Positions 1 through 10,085 of a stretch of DNA of 64,000 bases are shown piece by piece (position 1 is the first letter of the stretch; each line of letters opens with the position of its first letter). The notes below the pieces were generated by a model. The model saw nothing but the letters and a program-made list of their open reading frames with translations. It was not told where the DNA came from and did not search any database. Source of the stretch: Sorghum bicolor (Eukaryota > Streptophyta > Magnoliopsida > Poales > Poaceae); assembly GCF_000003195.3 (NCBI RefSeq), contig NC_012879.2, positions 37,033,268 to 37,097,267 of the forward strand, read 5' to 3'. A program made the translations under genes and the position numbers.

Positions 1-3
1 TGG

Positions 4-375
4 ATGGATAAGGAAGAAGCCTTAATGGATTCTGACTTTGGCTCAATTTCAAATGGTGAGTTGTTGACTCCCTTTGAAGACGAGATTCATCCAACTACAG
101 AAGAGGACATAGGTGAGACCAATCCAGGAGAAACTCCGAACATTCAGATTGGAGACAAAGATAACATTAATGAGCATGGAATTTATTTCATAGCCACTTC
201 GTTTACTCCATGCTCATATGCAACATCTTCCCAACCATTGGTCTCTCCAACATCACCACATTTGAGATCTCCAACCCCCTCTTCCCTTCTATTTATAAAA
301 ACTTTAAAAGGGCGGTTGTCGATGCATATGTCCATAATAAATATTACAGATATCGTTGAGTTGATCTTAATATAG
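4..375 (+). pseudogene. Degraded ORF of unknown function at the 5' edge of element O
   Basis: A 123-residue open frame, acidic at the N-terminus and serine/proline-rich later. A plausible coding sense continues in another frame after about position 300, through a stretch rich in Tyr, Lys and Trp and interrupted by stops at about 350-450. This suggests an old, frameshifted accessory or late-pol segment of element O. I do not recognise a family. It lies about 450 bp upstream of the internal PPT-like box, where E1 has its integrase C-terminus. Product unknown. Confidence 0.3.
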
Positions 376-822
376 GTCAGCATTGGAAGGGAAACCACTT
401 CGCTGACATAAATTGATGGTTTGCCAAGGACAAGCTTAGTGTCCTAAAATAAGCACTGATCAGATCGTAACATGAGCTTTTAATTATTTACAACATTACC
501 TTGTGTATTGAGCATATAAGCATAATTGTAAAAATATTCCATTGGGTATTCTTGTCACTAACCTTTCTAGGATTGGAGCAAGAAGATTGGATGAATGACA
601 AGCACAAGGTATGTCCAACCAATCATCATACGACATTGAATATTTTATGCTAACACTTAACCAGTTCCACAAAGCTTTGTTGTATATTTGAGCTCCACAT
701 AATTCAAGGATCAAAGAAGACTAGCAGACGGAGGACATTCTAATTGCTGTCAGGGTGCTGCCGACATTCAAATACACCTCCGCCACCTGCTAGCTACATC
801 AGAAGAAATTACGTCAAAATCC

Positions 823-834
823 ACCTTGGGGGAG
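823..834 (+). other. Internal PPT-like box of element O
   Basis: Reads ACCTTGGGGGAG followed by GAGCACCCCC, so the G run can pair with the C run as a small hairpin. It matches the terminal PPT core of sister elements (AGCTTGGGGGAG) except for one base, and occupies the same place as boxes at 8985, 32844 and, on the minus strand, 63723. Confidence 0.55.
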
Positions 835-1756
835 AGCACCCCCATTTATCCAGCTAAGTGTTTCTACTCATGTTTATACTTTACTCAAATAATAAAAAGA
901 TACATAATTATAAAAACCTAAATAAAGATTTTGTGCTTATATAAATATCTTTGCTTAGTTTGCTAAATACATAAATAAATAAAAAAAATTTGTTATGAAC
1001 CCTTATGATAAGCTCTCACATGGAAATGATGAATAGTTGGTCTACCTAGTTCTCAAAATTGAAATCTCTCTCAAGTTTAGGTATGACTGTTATGAATTAA
1101 TATTTTCTCTAAACCTAAACTTGTGGGAAGAGTACTTGATCTAAAGTCCAAGTCGTTAACAGATACGATATGGGAAGGTTGAGCTGCTGTTTATCTGTTC
1201 CTTGAGATGCAAGAATTCTGGAGAATTTTATCTTTCAAAATCTTTAAAATGTTGCATGATGAGTTCCTGTATGATGAGAGTTTAAAATCCTACCATAGCC
1301 ATATATACATGCTTATTAGACTATGAACCATACATTTACTTTTTACTGCTTATGAGCATTGAGTGTGGTCAAGTTGTGTAGACCTTTAGGAGCTTGTCAT
1401 GCGGTTAAAATCAAGATTCACTTGCACGTCCACTCGTACATGCTGCTTCTACTCCGGAAGTACGTATCCTCATACATCCACTCATTTCCATCTCTAGATT
1501 CACCCAAAAGTATTCTACTCCTATCCAGAAGAGAATAGCCAAAAACATTCTCCTATTTCTGTTTTTCCCTGTGAAATAAATGCTCGAGTTATCTTGGTTA
1601 CTACCACTTGCTATATTATTTTAGGAGATGAGTGCTCTAAAAAAAAGAAAAAAAGTGAATACGAGGAAATAAAAAGGGGCTAGTGCCCGGAACCTTGAAG
1701 AAAAGAAAAAGTGAGACGAGAGGTAAAAATGGACAAGTGTCCGACAGTAGAATTAG

Positions 1757-1771
1757 GGGTACAAGATACCC
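1757..1771 (+). other. Conserved GGGTA/TACCC hairpin in Athila-like 3' region
   Basis: Five-base arms GGGTA and TACCC around loop CAAGA, inside a block of about 60 bp that is nearly identical in four otherwise diverged elements (here, 9557, 33764 and the minus strand at 51286). Function unknown. Confidence 0.5.
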
Positions 1772-2454
1772 ACCTGAGAGAAAAAGAAAAAGAAATTATA
1801 GAGCATCTCATTCTCCTCAAAAAGCTTCAAAGTGCAAGAAAGGTATGTATCCCCTCAAAAGAGAAAAAGTAGAATTCAACTTTCACCATTGTTTTCACCA
1901 TCATCACCATACACCGTTCATTCGCCACACATGCACATCTTGATTTGACTTATTGACTTGTTTCTCTAGATCCATGGTTTGACTATGCAATAAATGTCTT
2001 GTAAGTATGTATTAGCTATCTCCCACCTATGAGCTCCAGATATCAAAACTTTATTAGAGTAGGGTGAGAGAGAAAGCATTGTCACTATGCCTCATACCAA
2101 AAATACCAATTACTTCGGGAGAAGGCATATACCATTACTGCCTTGGTAAGGATCTAGAAATACCACAAAAGAGAGAATTGAGAGAGTCATAAAGGGAATC
2201 TCTGAGTTTTATTTTGAAAATCTACAAAAACTCCAGAGCTATAGTTGATCAAAGAACAAGAGACATGGCGCTTGACTTGACCATTCTATCTTTTAACTGC
2301 TCAAGACACAAGTGACGGTTGCAAGCCCCATGGTGGAAGGAAAAATGAGTAAGTTTAAATCTTAACAGTTTACCCTAACCCAGAGATGAGATATTGTTTG
2401 AACGCATGTGTACCTTTAAGGCATAAAACCACTACAGAAACTCTTGAGTCCATC

Positions 2455-2474
2455 CTTGCTCAGGGACGAGCAAG
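2455..2474 (+). other. PPT-proximal stem-loop, element O
   Basis: Arms CTTGCTC and GAGCAAG around loop AGGGAC, ending 18 bp before the LTR start. The same structure precedes the terminal PPT of E1, E2 and the minus-strand element I. Confidence 0.65.
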
Positions 2475-2892
2475 AGGTAAGCATGGGAGAGTTGTTGACG
2501 GTCCTTAAGTACCAAATATAATCATCAAATAAATAAAGAAAAGGATCCAAATGCAACCAACACCTAGACTTAGGGTTTTATCTGACAGAATTCCACGAGT
2601 TTTGGTGTTTGTCTATTTCTGCAGGGGTTATCAGGAAATATGGAGGAAAGGCCCACATGTCGGGTTTACATAGAGATATTAATGTGCCGCGTAATTTTCT
2701 ATCATCTAGAAGACTCCAGAAGCCACGGGAACGAACGGGAAGCCGAGCGGGCACGGGGACAGGGCGCCCGCCCTGGTGTTTCGGCTAATCACGTTCTACT
2801 TCGTGGATCATGCTCTACCGACCTAAAGGATCAAGGAAAACCGTGCGATAAATGTCGGTTTGATCCGATGGCCCAGATTCACTTGAGGGGAC

Positions 2893-2899
2893 TATATAA
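2893..2899 (+). promoter_or_regulatory. TATA box of element O LTR
   Basis: TATATAA in the context ggactatataagcagg, aligning with TATAAAA in the LTRs of E1 and E2. It marks the likely U3/R boundary region. Confidence 0.55.
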
Positions 2900-2985
2900 G
2901 CAGGCCCCTTGGCCCTTGGAGGAGGCACCCCCTTCATCCTTATTCATTATTCATAGACAAAGCAAAATCTAGGGTTTGGAGATGA

Positions 2986-2990
2986 GAGCT
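2986..2990 (+). other. Left target-site duplication of E1 (GAGCT)
   Basis: GAGCT flanks the 5' LTR and AAGCT (11366-11370) follows the 3' LTR; they differ at one base. Joining the flanks restores a continuous LTR sequence of element O. Confidence 0.7.
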
Positions 2991-3412
2991 TGTTGACGGT
3001 CCTTAATGCTCACATTTAACCATCAACTAATCATGGAAAAGGATCCAAATGCAACCAACACCTAGACTTAGGGTTTTATCTGACAGAATTCCACCAGTTT
3101 TGGTGTTTGTCTATTTCTGCAGGGGGTTATCAGGAATTATGGAAGAAAGGCCCACACGTCGGGTTTACATAGAGATATTAACGTGCCGCGCAATTTTCTA
3201 CCATCTAGAAGACTCCAGAAGCCACGGGAACGAACAGGAGGCCGATCGGGCTCGGAGGCAGGGCGCCCGCCCAACTCTCCTGGGCGCCCGCCCAGCTACA
3301 GTGTCCAATTCGGACCCGTTTCGCGTATTATGCTCCACCGACCTAATACTTCAAGGAAAACCACACGATCAATGTCGGTTTGATCCGACGGCCCAGATTC
3401 ACTTGAAGGGAC

Positions 3413-3419
3413 TATAAAA
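3413..3419 (+). promoter_or_regulatory. TATA box of E1 5' LTR
   Basis: TATAAAA in the context ggactataaaaccag, conserved at the same place in the 3' LTR (10522-10528), in E2 (34920-34926) and on the minus strand in element I (50117-50123). Likely promoter for gag-pol RNA. Confidence 0.7.
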
Positions 3420-3506
3420 CCAGACCCCCCTGGCCCCTGGAGATCATACCTCTTCTACAGAATCAAAGTTAGGGTTTCAATTCTTCATCCAAGTAGAGAG
3501 GATCCC

Positions 3507-3603
3507 TCTAGTTCTTCTAGTTCTACCTCTAGTTCATCTAGATCTAGTTCTAGTTCTAGTTCCTCTAGTTCTAGTTCTAGTTAGTTCTAGTTGTAATCTA
3601 GAA
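3507..3603 (+). repeat. CTAGTT minisatellite in E1 LTR
   Basis: About 95 bp of imperfect TCTAGT/CTAGTT hexamers with TTC and ATC interruptions, just downstream of the TATA box. It is present in both LTRs (also about 10614-10709), so it pre-dates insertion. It is absent from the LTRs of O, E2 and I. Confidence 0.8.
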
Positions 3604-4264
3604 AATAGGGAGAGAGAAGTGGAGAGTGGAGGAGGAGGAGCCGGATCTGTCGGATCTTCCTCAACATTGTACTTTTGCACCAACTGGTTCGTTCTTCATC
3701 GTTCTCCAGGTTCTTCAATTCATAATCCTAAGTTCTTTAATTACTTTTATTTACATTCAAGTTATTTATTGGATTCCCGCTTGCATCAAGTGCTCTAATC
3801 TTTGCAACATTAGAGTAGTAATTAATAGATTAGACGTGGTGTTTAGTCTTGCAATTACCTGGAATTGCACCCAATCCTGCGGATTGTTGTGGTAGCCTTA
3901 GGGTAGTGATAGCCCTAACGGTCGACGTATTCCACCTCGTTCGGATCGATGTTTGTAGGACCGTAGTCAGAACTTCCTAGCCCCCTTCTCATCTCTTTCT
4001 GTGGTTAGTGCTCTGATGTCCCGAAATAAATAATCTTGAAGTAATTCTTGATTCTTAGATCAACTAGAGAACTCTCAGGAAACTTCCTCTCTTCCCATCA
4101 AAAACAATTATATAGTTATCCTTGGGTGATCTTGATTCTTAATTAGTACACTCACGTTCCCTGTGGAAAATCGATACTCTGGAATACTCCCGGGTGAAGG
4201 CTACATCGGTATCCGTGCGCTTGCAGATTTTTCTGTTTGCGTTTAAAATACCCAACAAGCTTTC

Positions 4265-4282
4265 TGGCGCCGTTGCCGGGGA
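4265..4282 (+). other. Primer binding site of E1 (tRNA-Asp type)
   Basis: TGGCGCCGTTGCCGGGGA, seven bases after the LTR end. It is complementary to the 3' end of plant tRNA-Asp, the usual minus-strand primer of Athila-type elements. Confidence 0.9.
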
Positions 4283-4374
4283 ACGGTAGCTGTGCTAGTT
4301 TCGAACCAAGTCATCCGTGTATCCTTTTTCTTTTCCCTTTTACCACACTCACCTTACCATTTTCACCACACCAC

Positions 4375-5187
4375 ATGGATTTCACTCCTATGTATAAATT
4401 CTTTGCACCAAAGGGCGAGTTATTAGAGCCACCACCATCATCACATCCAATTCTTACAGATGGCTATGACCTCGGCCCTCATCTAATAGCCATGATTCAG
4501 GAGCAACCCTTCTCTGGGCAAGTAGATGAAGATCCATACACCCACCTTGGAGAATTCGAGCAGTTGTGCTCTTGCCGATCTATTTCCGGCATGACACAAG
4601 AAACCCTTAAATGGAAATTATTTCCGTTCTCCCTTTTGGGAAGAGCAAAAAAGTGGTATGCTCATTCTGTAGGAGGCGTTAATGGAAATTGGGATGAACT
4701 TCGGGACAACTTTTGTCTCGCTTTCTTCCCACTTTTTCGAATTGCTGACCTTAGAATAGAAATTCTTACATTCAAACAAAGAGAGAAGGAAACTTTAGGA
4801 GCAGCTTGGGCTAGGTTCACAAGCCTTACCAATTCCGGTCCAAACCTTTCCCTGCCTGACCATGTACTGTACTACCACTTTTATCGTGGTCTAAGCAAGG
4901 AAGCTGCTCTTCACCTCGACATTGCTTCAGGAGGCTCATTCACACACAAACTCACAGATGAGGGGAGAGCTATCCTAGAGAGAATCCTTGAAAATACCCC
5001 TTACATAGGCATTTATGATGAGTTTCCTGAAGAAGATGAAGAAGTCGAGCCTGATCCTAAACCAAAAGATGAGGAACTTGCAACTGAGTTAGAAATTCCA
5101 CCTGACCCACCTATTAATTTGGTTGTAGAGAAACCTCCTGATAAGGGAATGCAAAACCAACTAAAGGAGGATGAACCACCACCTTAG
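4375..5187 (+). CDS. gag: E1 Gag capsid protein
   Basis: Gag forms the cytoplasmic virus-like particle that packages element RNA. The frame is open from 4237, but the first ATG after the primer site is at 4375 ([10 protein letters not shown]) and I take it as the start, giving about 270 residues. The retrotransposon-gag core is at about residues 40-190: it has the [13 protein letters not shown] signature at about residues 78-95 and an R-F-x-x-L region near 150. An acidic Pro-rich C-terminus follows. No CCHC zinc knuckle is visible. The stop at 5185 abuts the pol frame, which is open only from 5175 in the -1 frame. No slippery heptamer is seen in the 12-nt overlap, so I read this as a 1-nt indel in this copy rather than programmed frameshifting. 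Confidence 0.88.
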   Translation: MDFTPMYKFFAPKGELLEPPPSSHPILTDGYDLGPHLIAMIQEQPFSGQVDEDPYTHLGEFEQLCSCRSISGMTQETLKWKLFPFSLLGRAKKWYAHSVGGVNGNWDELRDNFCLAFFPLFRIADLRIEILTFKQREKETLGAAWARFTSLTNSGPNLSLPDHVLYYHFYRGLSKEAALHLDIASGGSFTHKLTDEGRAILERILENTPYIGIYDEFPEEDEEVEPDPKPKDEELATELEIPPDPPINLVVEKPPDKGMQNQLKEDEPPP

Positions 5188-7421
5188 AGCATCCCTTTGA
5201 ATTTGAGGAAGATCTTTTTGAAGATTATGGAAACACCTCGAATTTTCCTATCCAAACACGACCTCTAGTAAGGACCACTCAATCTGTTCTAAGAGTAGAA
5301 TCTGTTGACATAGAACACATCAAAAGCCTTTCGGCTATTCTGAGTTATGAATGGCTAACAGAAGCAGAGCTGTCTCCTGAGGTAGCTCGAATCATCACTC
5401 CTTCAACCATTCTTCTGTGCCAAATTAGAAGGTCCCCTAGGAAGGTCCACTACAGTCCATATGTTGGGATAAATGTTATTTCCAAGGAGTTAGCTGACAC
5501 TCTTTATCCCAACGAGTCCATAACCCCTTCTGAAAAACTTTTACAAAGTCCATCTAGATTAATTCTAGAGAGCCATGGGGTATTAAGGGCAGTTCCTGTT
5601 AGAATCAAGGACTCTAGAATATGTCTAGATTTTCACATTTTTGACATACCGGAGATTCCTCTCTTGATTGGCAGACCAATCATGAAACTTCTACAGGAAC
5701 AACCACAACGAGGTCATTTAGACTTCAAGGTTGGGAATTCCACTATTGTTGTTTCTCTTGCTAGATCAATTAACACGATAGTGGAACCCAAACTTGACCC
5801 AGATCCTATTGAGGAGGTCTTAATGGTGACTCAAGAGGAGATGACCCAACCATTCTTTAATCATGAACACTTTGTTCAAGAAGAAGAAGAGTTGGTAGAA
5901 CCCGTTGAGCTAGACAAAAATGAACAACCTTCACCTCCTTCGATAGAGTTAAAACCTCTTCCTTCTGGCCTTAGATATGTCTTTTTGCACAACAACCCAA
6001 AAACTCCAGTAATTATCAGTGACAAGATTTCCGATTATGAAACACAACAACTTGACACTGTTCTTGAAAGGCATAGATCAGCATTTGGCTACTCTCTCGA
6101 AGATCTCACGGGCATTAGTCCCATTCTCTATACTCATCGTATCCCTATTGATCCCAATTCTACACCTTCAAGGGAACCACAACGGAGACTTAACAATGCT
6201 ATGCGAGAAGTTGTTAAGAAAGAGGTCCTCAAACTCTATCGTGCTGGGATTATTTATCCTGTGCCACATAGTGAGTGGGTTAGCTCTATCCAAGTAGTGC
6301 CAAAGAAAGGAGGAATGACGGTTGTTAGGAATGAGAAAAATGAACTCATCCCTCAACGAATTGTCACTGGGTGGCGTATGTGTATTGACTATCGAAAACT
6401 CAATAAGGATACAAAGAAAGATCATTTTCCGTTACCCTTCATTGATGAAATGTTGGAATGGCTTGCAAACCACTCTTTCTTTTGCTTCCTTGATGGTTAT
6501 TCTGGATATCACCAAATCCCAATCCACCCAGATGACCAAGAAAAGACTACTTTTACATGCCCATATGGAACTTATGCATACCGACGAATGTCGTTCGGAT
6601 TGTGCAATGCTCCAGCTTCTTTCCAACGGTGCATGATGTCTATTTTCTCGGACATGATTGAGAAGATCATGGAGGTTTTCATGGATGATTTTACCGTATA
6701 TGGCAAAACCTTTGATCATTGTTTAGAGAATTTAGATAGAGTCTTGCAGCGATGTGAAGAAAAGCACTTAATCCTGAACTGGGAGAAATGCCATTTTATG
6801 GTTCAGGAAGGAATAGTGCTAGGACATAAAGTGTCTGAACATGGTATAGAGGTGGACAAAGCAAAGATTGAAGTAATTGAAAAACTTCCACCTCCCACGA
6901 ATGTGAAAGGAATCCGTAGCTTTTTGAGACATGCAGGGTTCTATAGACGCTTTATCAAGAATTTCTCTCAAATTGCTAGACCCCTAACTAGTCTCCTAGC
7001 TAAGGACGCACCTTTCATCTTTAGTGATGAGTGTTATGAATCTTTTCAAACTCTTAAGAAAGCACTCATCTCAGCCCCGATTATCCAACCACCTGATTGG
7101 AATCTTACTTTTGAGATCATGTGTGATGCTAGCAATTTTGCGGTTGGTGCCGTTTTAGGACAAACCAAGGATAAAATGCATTATGCCATATCCTACGCTA
7201 GCAAAACCTTATCTCGACCACAGCTCAATTACACTACAACTGAAAAAGAGCTTTTAGCTGTTGTCTTTGCTATAGACAAGTTTAGATCTTACTTAGTGGG
7301 GGCGAAGATAATCATCTATTCAGACCATGCTGCTCTCAAGTACCTCCTCACTAAGAAAGATGCTAAGCCTCGTCTAATTCGATGGATTCTTCTACTCCAA
7401 GACTTTGACATAGAAATCTGA
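5175..7421 (+). CDS. pol: E1 Pol, N-terminal part: protease-like domain, reverse transcriptase, RNase H
   Basis: An open frame with no ATG until 5664, so normally made as a Gag-Pol extension. Residues about 90-165 align in layout with the retropepsin region (ending in the L-L-I-G-R-P motif at about 5664), but the expected D-T/S-G is replaced by Y-S-P-Y-V-G. The reverse transcriptase spans about 6170-6850: the fingers motif [11 protein letters not shown] is at about 6373, [10 protein letters not shown] at about 6480, and the catalytic F-M-D-D at about 6679. RNase H follows at about 7110-7350 with D (CDAS), E (TEKELLA) and D (SDHAAL) present. The frame ends at a TGA (7419-7421) where related proteins have Arg (CGA); the same frame then continues into integrase. 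It copies element RNA to DNA inside the particle. Confidence 0.92.
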   Translation, partial: TTTLEHPFEFEEDLFEDYGNTSNFPIQTRPLVRTTQSVLRVESVDIEHIKSLSAILSYEWLTEAELSPEVARIITPSTILLCQIRRSPRKVHYSPYVGINVISKELADTLYPNESITPSEKLLQSPSRLILESHGVLRAVPVRIKDSRICLDFHIFDIPEIPLLIGRPIMKLLQEQPQRGHLDFKVGNSTIVVSLARSINTIVEPKLDPDPIEEVLMVTQEEMTQPFFNHEHFVQEEEELVEPVELDKNEQPSPPSIELKPLPSGLRYVFLHNNPKTPVIISDKISDYETQQLDTVLERHRSAFGYSLEDLTGISPILYTHRIPIDPNSTPSREPQRRLNNAMREVVKKEVLKLYRAGIIYPVPHSEWVSSIQVVPKKGGMTVVRNEKNELIPQRIVTGWRMCIDYRKLNKDTKKDHFPLPFIDEMLEWLANHSFFCFLDGYSGYHQIPIHPDDQEKTTFTCPYGTYAYRRMSFGLCNAPASFQRCMMSIFSDMIEKIMEVFMDDFTVYGKTFDHCLENLDRVLQRCEEKHLILNWEKCHFMVQEGIVLGHKVSEHGIEVDKAKIEVIEKLPPPTNVKGIRSFLRHAGFYRRFIKNFSQIARPLTSLLAKDAPFIFSDECYESFQTLKKALISAPIIQPPDWNLTFEIMCDASNFAVGAVLGQTKDKMHYAISYASKTLSRPQLNYTTTEKELLAVVFAIDKFRSYLVGAKIIIYSDHAALKYLLTKKDAKPRLIRWILLLQDFDIEI

Positions 7422-8840
7422 GATAGGAAGGGAGTTGAGAATTCTGTAGCCGACCACTTGTCTAGGCTTCAATATAAGGAAACACATGATGAGCTTCCCA
7501 TAAATGACTACCTAAGGGATGACACCCTGCTTAAGATAACACATGCAGATCCATGGTACGCAGACATCGTAAACTTTATAGTAAAAGGCTATGTCCCAGC
7601 TGGTGCAAACAAAAGGAAGTTACTTTACGATAGTCGTTTCCACCTTTGGGATAAGCCATATCTTTTCCGAGTCTGCGCTGATGGACTCTTAAGAAGGTGT
7701 GTTCCTATGGCTGAGGCTACTCAAATTATGGAAAGATGCCATGCCTCGCCATATGGAGGACACTATGGAGCATTTCGGACACATGCTAAAATTTGGCAAA
7801 GTGGTTTTTTCTGGCCAACGATGTATGAAGATACAAAGGACTTTGTCAGGAGATGCCACCGGTGTCAAAAACATGGGAATATTAACTCACGAAATGAAAT
7901 GCCTCTCACAAATAATCTTCAAGTAGAACTTTTCGATGTATGGGGCATTGATTTCATGGGGCCATTCCCTATGTCCGGGAATTGCGAGTATATCTTAGTA
8001 GCTGTGGACTACGTGTCCAAATGGGTAGAAGCCCTACCTTGTCGATCAGCTGATTCAAAACATGCCAAGAGAATGTTCCATGAAGTAATCTTTCCTCGCT
8101 TTGGTATACCTCGGATAGTTATAAGCGATGGAGGTTCCCACTTCATCGACAAAATCTTCCGGAATTTCCTAGCCGATCATGGAGATCGACACAACATCGC
8201 AACACCATACCATCCTCAGACTAGCGGTCAAGCCGAAACATCTAACAAACAAATCAAAAATATTTTACAAAAGACCGTAGATGAGATGGGTAAGGGGTGG
8301 AAGGACAAACTTCCTGATGCACTTTGGGCATATAGAAATGCATTCAAAACACCCATAGGCATGTCACCTTATCAACTTGTATATGGAAAAACTTGTCATT
8401 TGCCTATGGAAGTAGAGTTTAAGGCTCATTGGGCACTCAAGAAATGGAACATGGATCTCCACCTTGCTAGCGAGAATCGTCTGATGCAATTATCTGAGCT
8501 AGAAGAATGGAGAGAGAAAGCCTACCACAATTCAAGGATCTATAAAGAGAGAACAAAACGATGGCATGATAAGAGAATCAAGCACAAGGAGTTTAAGCCT
8601 GAAGATAAGGTTCTACTATTCAATTCAAGAGTTAAGCTCTTTGAGCATGGTAAGCTACGAAGTAAGTGGGATGGACCATACAAGGTTATTGACACTTCAA
8701 CTCATGGAGCCATTACCATCCAAGATGACATAGGTAACACTTTTAAGGTAAATGGTCAACGCTTGAAAATCTATCTTGAGCCACAAAACAACCTGGTAGA
8801 GGAACTTGATGTGATTGAGTTCATAGAATTCTCACATTAA
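7422..8840 (+). CDS. pol: E1 integrase (Pol C-terminal part)
   Basis: Same frame as the upstream RT ORF, separated from it only by the TGA at 7419. The N-terminal zinc-binding HHCC is complete (H...H in CHASPYGGH, then C-x2-C in RRCHRCQ). The catalytic core has D in WGIDFMGPF (about 7950), D in VISDGGSHF (about 8125) and E in SGQAETSN (about 8235), that is D-D-35-E. The C-terminal segment holds the conserved W-D-G-P-Y-K-V motif (about 8670) typical of gypsy integrases. No chromodomain follows, as expected for Athila. It inserts the cDNA into the genome. It ends at 8840; a non-coding tail begins at once. Confidence 0.92.
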   Translation, partial: DRKGVENSVADHLSRLQYKETHDELPINDYLRDDTLLKITHADPWYADIVNFIVKGYVPAGANKRKLLYDSRFHLWDKPYLFRVCADGLLRRCVPMAEATQIMERCHASPYGGHYGAFRTHAKIWQSGFFWPTMYEDTKDFVRRCHRCQKHGNINSRNEMPLTNNLQVELFDVWGIDFMGPFPMSGNCEYILVAVDYVSKWVEALPCRSADSKHAKRMFHEVIFPRFGIPRIVISDGGSHFIDKIFRNFLADHGDRHNIATPYHPQTSGQAETSNKQIKNILQKTVDEMGKGWKDKLPDALWAYRNAFKTPIGMSPYQLVYGKTCHLPMEVEFKAHWALKKWNMDLHLASENRLMQLSELEEWREKAYHNSRIYKERTKRWHDKRIKHKEFKPEDKVLLFNSRVKLFEHGKLRSKWDGPYKVIDTSTHGAITIQDDIGNTFKVNGQRLKIYLEPQNNLVEELDVIEFIEFSH

Positions 8841-8984
8841 GCTCTCATAAGCTCTAGACAATTACCTAACCCTTAACATGTTGCACAAGTTTTGTTGTCT
8901 ATTTGGGTTATGTAGGATTTTGAGGCTTAAGAAGAGTGAGACCAAACATGCAGGCTACAAGAGTGAACGACTATGTCAACATCT

Positions 8985-8996
8985 AGCTTGGGGGAG
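8985..8996 (+). other. Internal PPT copy of E1
   Basis: AGCTTGGGGGAG, identical to the terminal PPT core at 10086-10097, lying 145 bp after the integrase stop. It is followed by GCACCCCCA, able to pair with the G run. Confidence 0.6.
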
Positions 8997-9529
8997 GCAC
9001 CCCCACGTGTATCTAGATAAGTATTACTTTTCTTTCTTGGTTTTATTTACTAGTATTCAGAAATAAAAAATGCATAACCATGAAACCAAACAAAGTTTTT
9101 CTTTTGAGTAATATACAATAGTTTTGTGTAATACTAAGTTTTAAATAAAATAAAAAGAAAGTTTGATTCAAGTCTAGGTAATTGACAAACATGATATGAG
9201 AAGGTCTGAGCTACTATTTAACTTGTTCCAAGTTTTGCTAGAGTTCTGGAGATTTTATCTTTTGAAAATCTAAAAATTCATAAAAAAATATATGAGATCA
9301 TAATACCTAGAGTCTTATAAGATATAAATATTAAAACTGTGGGCACTTGCTTTGTTCAAGCCATTGTTAATTCTTGTAGTTTTGGTTGAGAGAATTATCA
9401 TGCTCCCAAGATCAAGATCTTTTTGTTTTAAAATATAAAAGGTTCACTCTTCCGAAGTATTATTGCGTTAGAGGCATGGGACTATGCAAAAATTTGATTC
9501 GAAAAAAAAGAGTGAGACGAGAGGTAAAA

Positions 9530-9640
9530 ATGGACAAGTGTCCGAAGTAGAATTAGGGGTACAAAGATACCCACCTGAGTGAAAAAAATGGACATGTGTC
9601 CGACAGTAGAATTAGGGGTACTTGCTGCCCACTTGAAAAA
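9530..9640 (+). repeat. Tandem pair of the conserved tGGACAnGTGTCCG block
   Basis: Two consecutive copies of a block of about 50 bp (ATGGACAnGTGTCCG..AGTAGAATTAGGGGTAC) at 9530 and 9589. Single copies occur at about 1728, at about 33735 and on the minus strand at about 51300-51335. Only the first E1 copy keeps the GGGTA/TACCC hairpin (9557-9572). Confidence 0.75.
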
Positions 9641-10059
9641 AAAAGAGGACTGAAAAAAAAGAGAAAAAGAAAAAAAAAGGAGAAAAAAATGATAGCCCAT
9701 GGTCCCTCTAATAAGCAATATGCCAGTAAGAGATGACAAACTTTTCAAAAAGGTCAAAGGTCTTGATCTAAGAGTATGACATTCCTCTCCCTTGCTCCGA
9801 GCATTGACATAGCAAAATGCAAAGTAAGTATGCTAAAACTTTTAAAGCTCTACTTATATATCTTTCGAGAAGAAGGCAATGCCTCAGTTTCATTTTGCAG
9901 ACTTATAAAAAACTCCAGAACAAAGGTAAGACAGAAGAACTTGAGACATAGTGCTTGACTTGATCATTCGGTTTTTCAATCACTTAAGACCTTATTGATA
10001 ACTTAAAAACCCTGTAGTAAGAGGCATAAAAGTAACCCCTGTTTTCTTGTTGATTTTAG

Positions 10060-10081
10060 CTTTGCTCAGGGACGAGCAAAG
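10060..10081 (+). other. PPT-proximal stem-loop, E1
   Basis: Perfect 8-bp arms CTTTGCTC and GAGCAAAG around AGGGAC, ending 18 bp before the LTR. Relative to O, E2 and I one pair is T-A instead of C-G, so pairing is kept while sequence changes. Confidence 0.75.
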
Positions 10082-10085
10082 GTTA

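Larger units (their letters stand above)
1..2492 (+). mobile_element. 3' internal non-coding region of outer Athila-like LTR retrotransposon (element O)
   Basis: Homologous over most of its length to the region between the protease ORF and the 3' LTR of the element at 30-36 kb, and to the reverse complement of 50546-51462 plus 62969-64000. Shared landmarks in order are an internal PPT-like box at 823-834, a conserved block near 1713-1775 with a small hairpin, a CAC/CAT-rich stretch at about 1883-1940, and a 7-bp stem-loop at 2455-2474 just before the LTR. No gag or pol domain is recognisable. The element starts outside the window, so its coding capacity is unknown. The terminal PPT (2480-2491) has decayed relative to its relatives. 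Confidence 0.75.
2493..2990 (+). repeat. 3' LTR of element O, part 1 (split by E1)
   Basis: Starts TGTTGACGGTCC, as the other Athila-like LTRs of the window do, directly after a PPT-like purine stretch. It contains a single GGGCGCCCGCCC box at about 2763 and a TATA-like TATATAA at 2893-2899. The sequence breaks at 2990 with GAGAGCT and resumes at 11366 with AAGCTCTCC, so E1 inserted here. Confidence 0.85.
2991..4257 (+). repeat. 5' LTR of E1
   Basis: 1267 bp, TGTTGACGG...ATACCCAACA. It contains two GGGCGCCCGCCC boxes (about 3261-3300), TATAAAA at 3413-3419, a CTAGTT-rich minisatellite (3507-3603), and R/U5 blocks shared with the other Athila-like LTRs of the window (about 3832-3935 and 4200-4235). 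Confidence 0.93.

Noticed and set aside
1883..1940. His-codon-like CAC/CAT run suggesting a His-rich peptide (1683-1943 ORF, also 33718 and 51108 minus)
   Set aside because: The reading frame around it differs among copies; better explained as a conserved non-coding repeat of the Athila-like 3' region.
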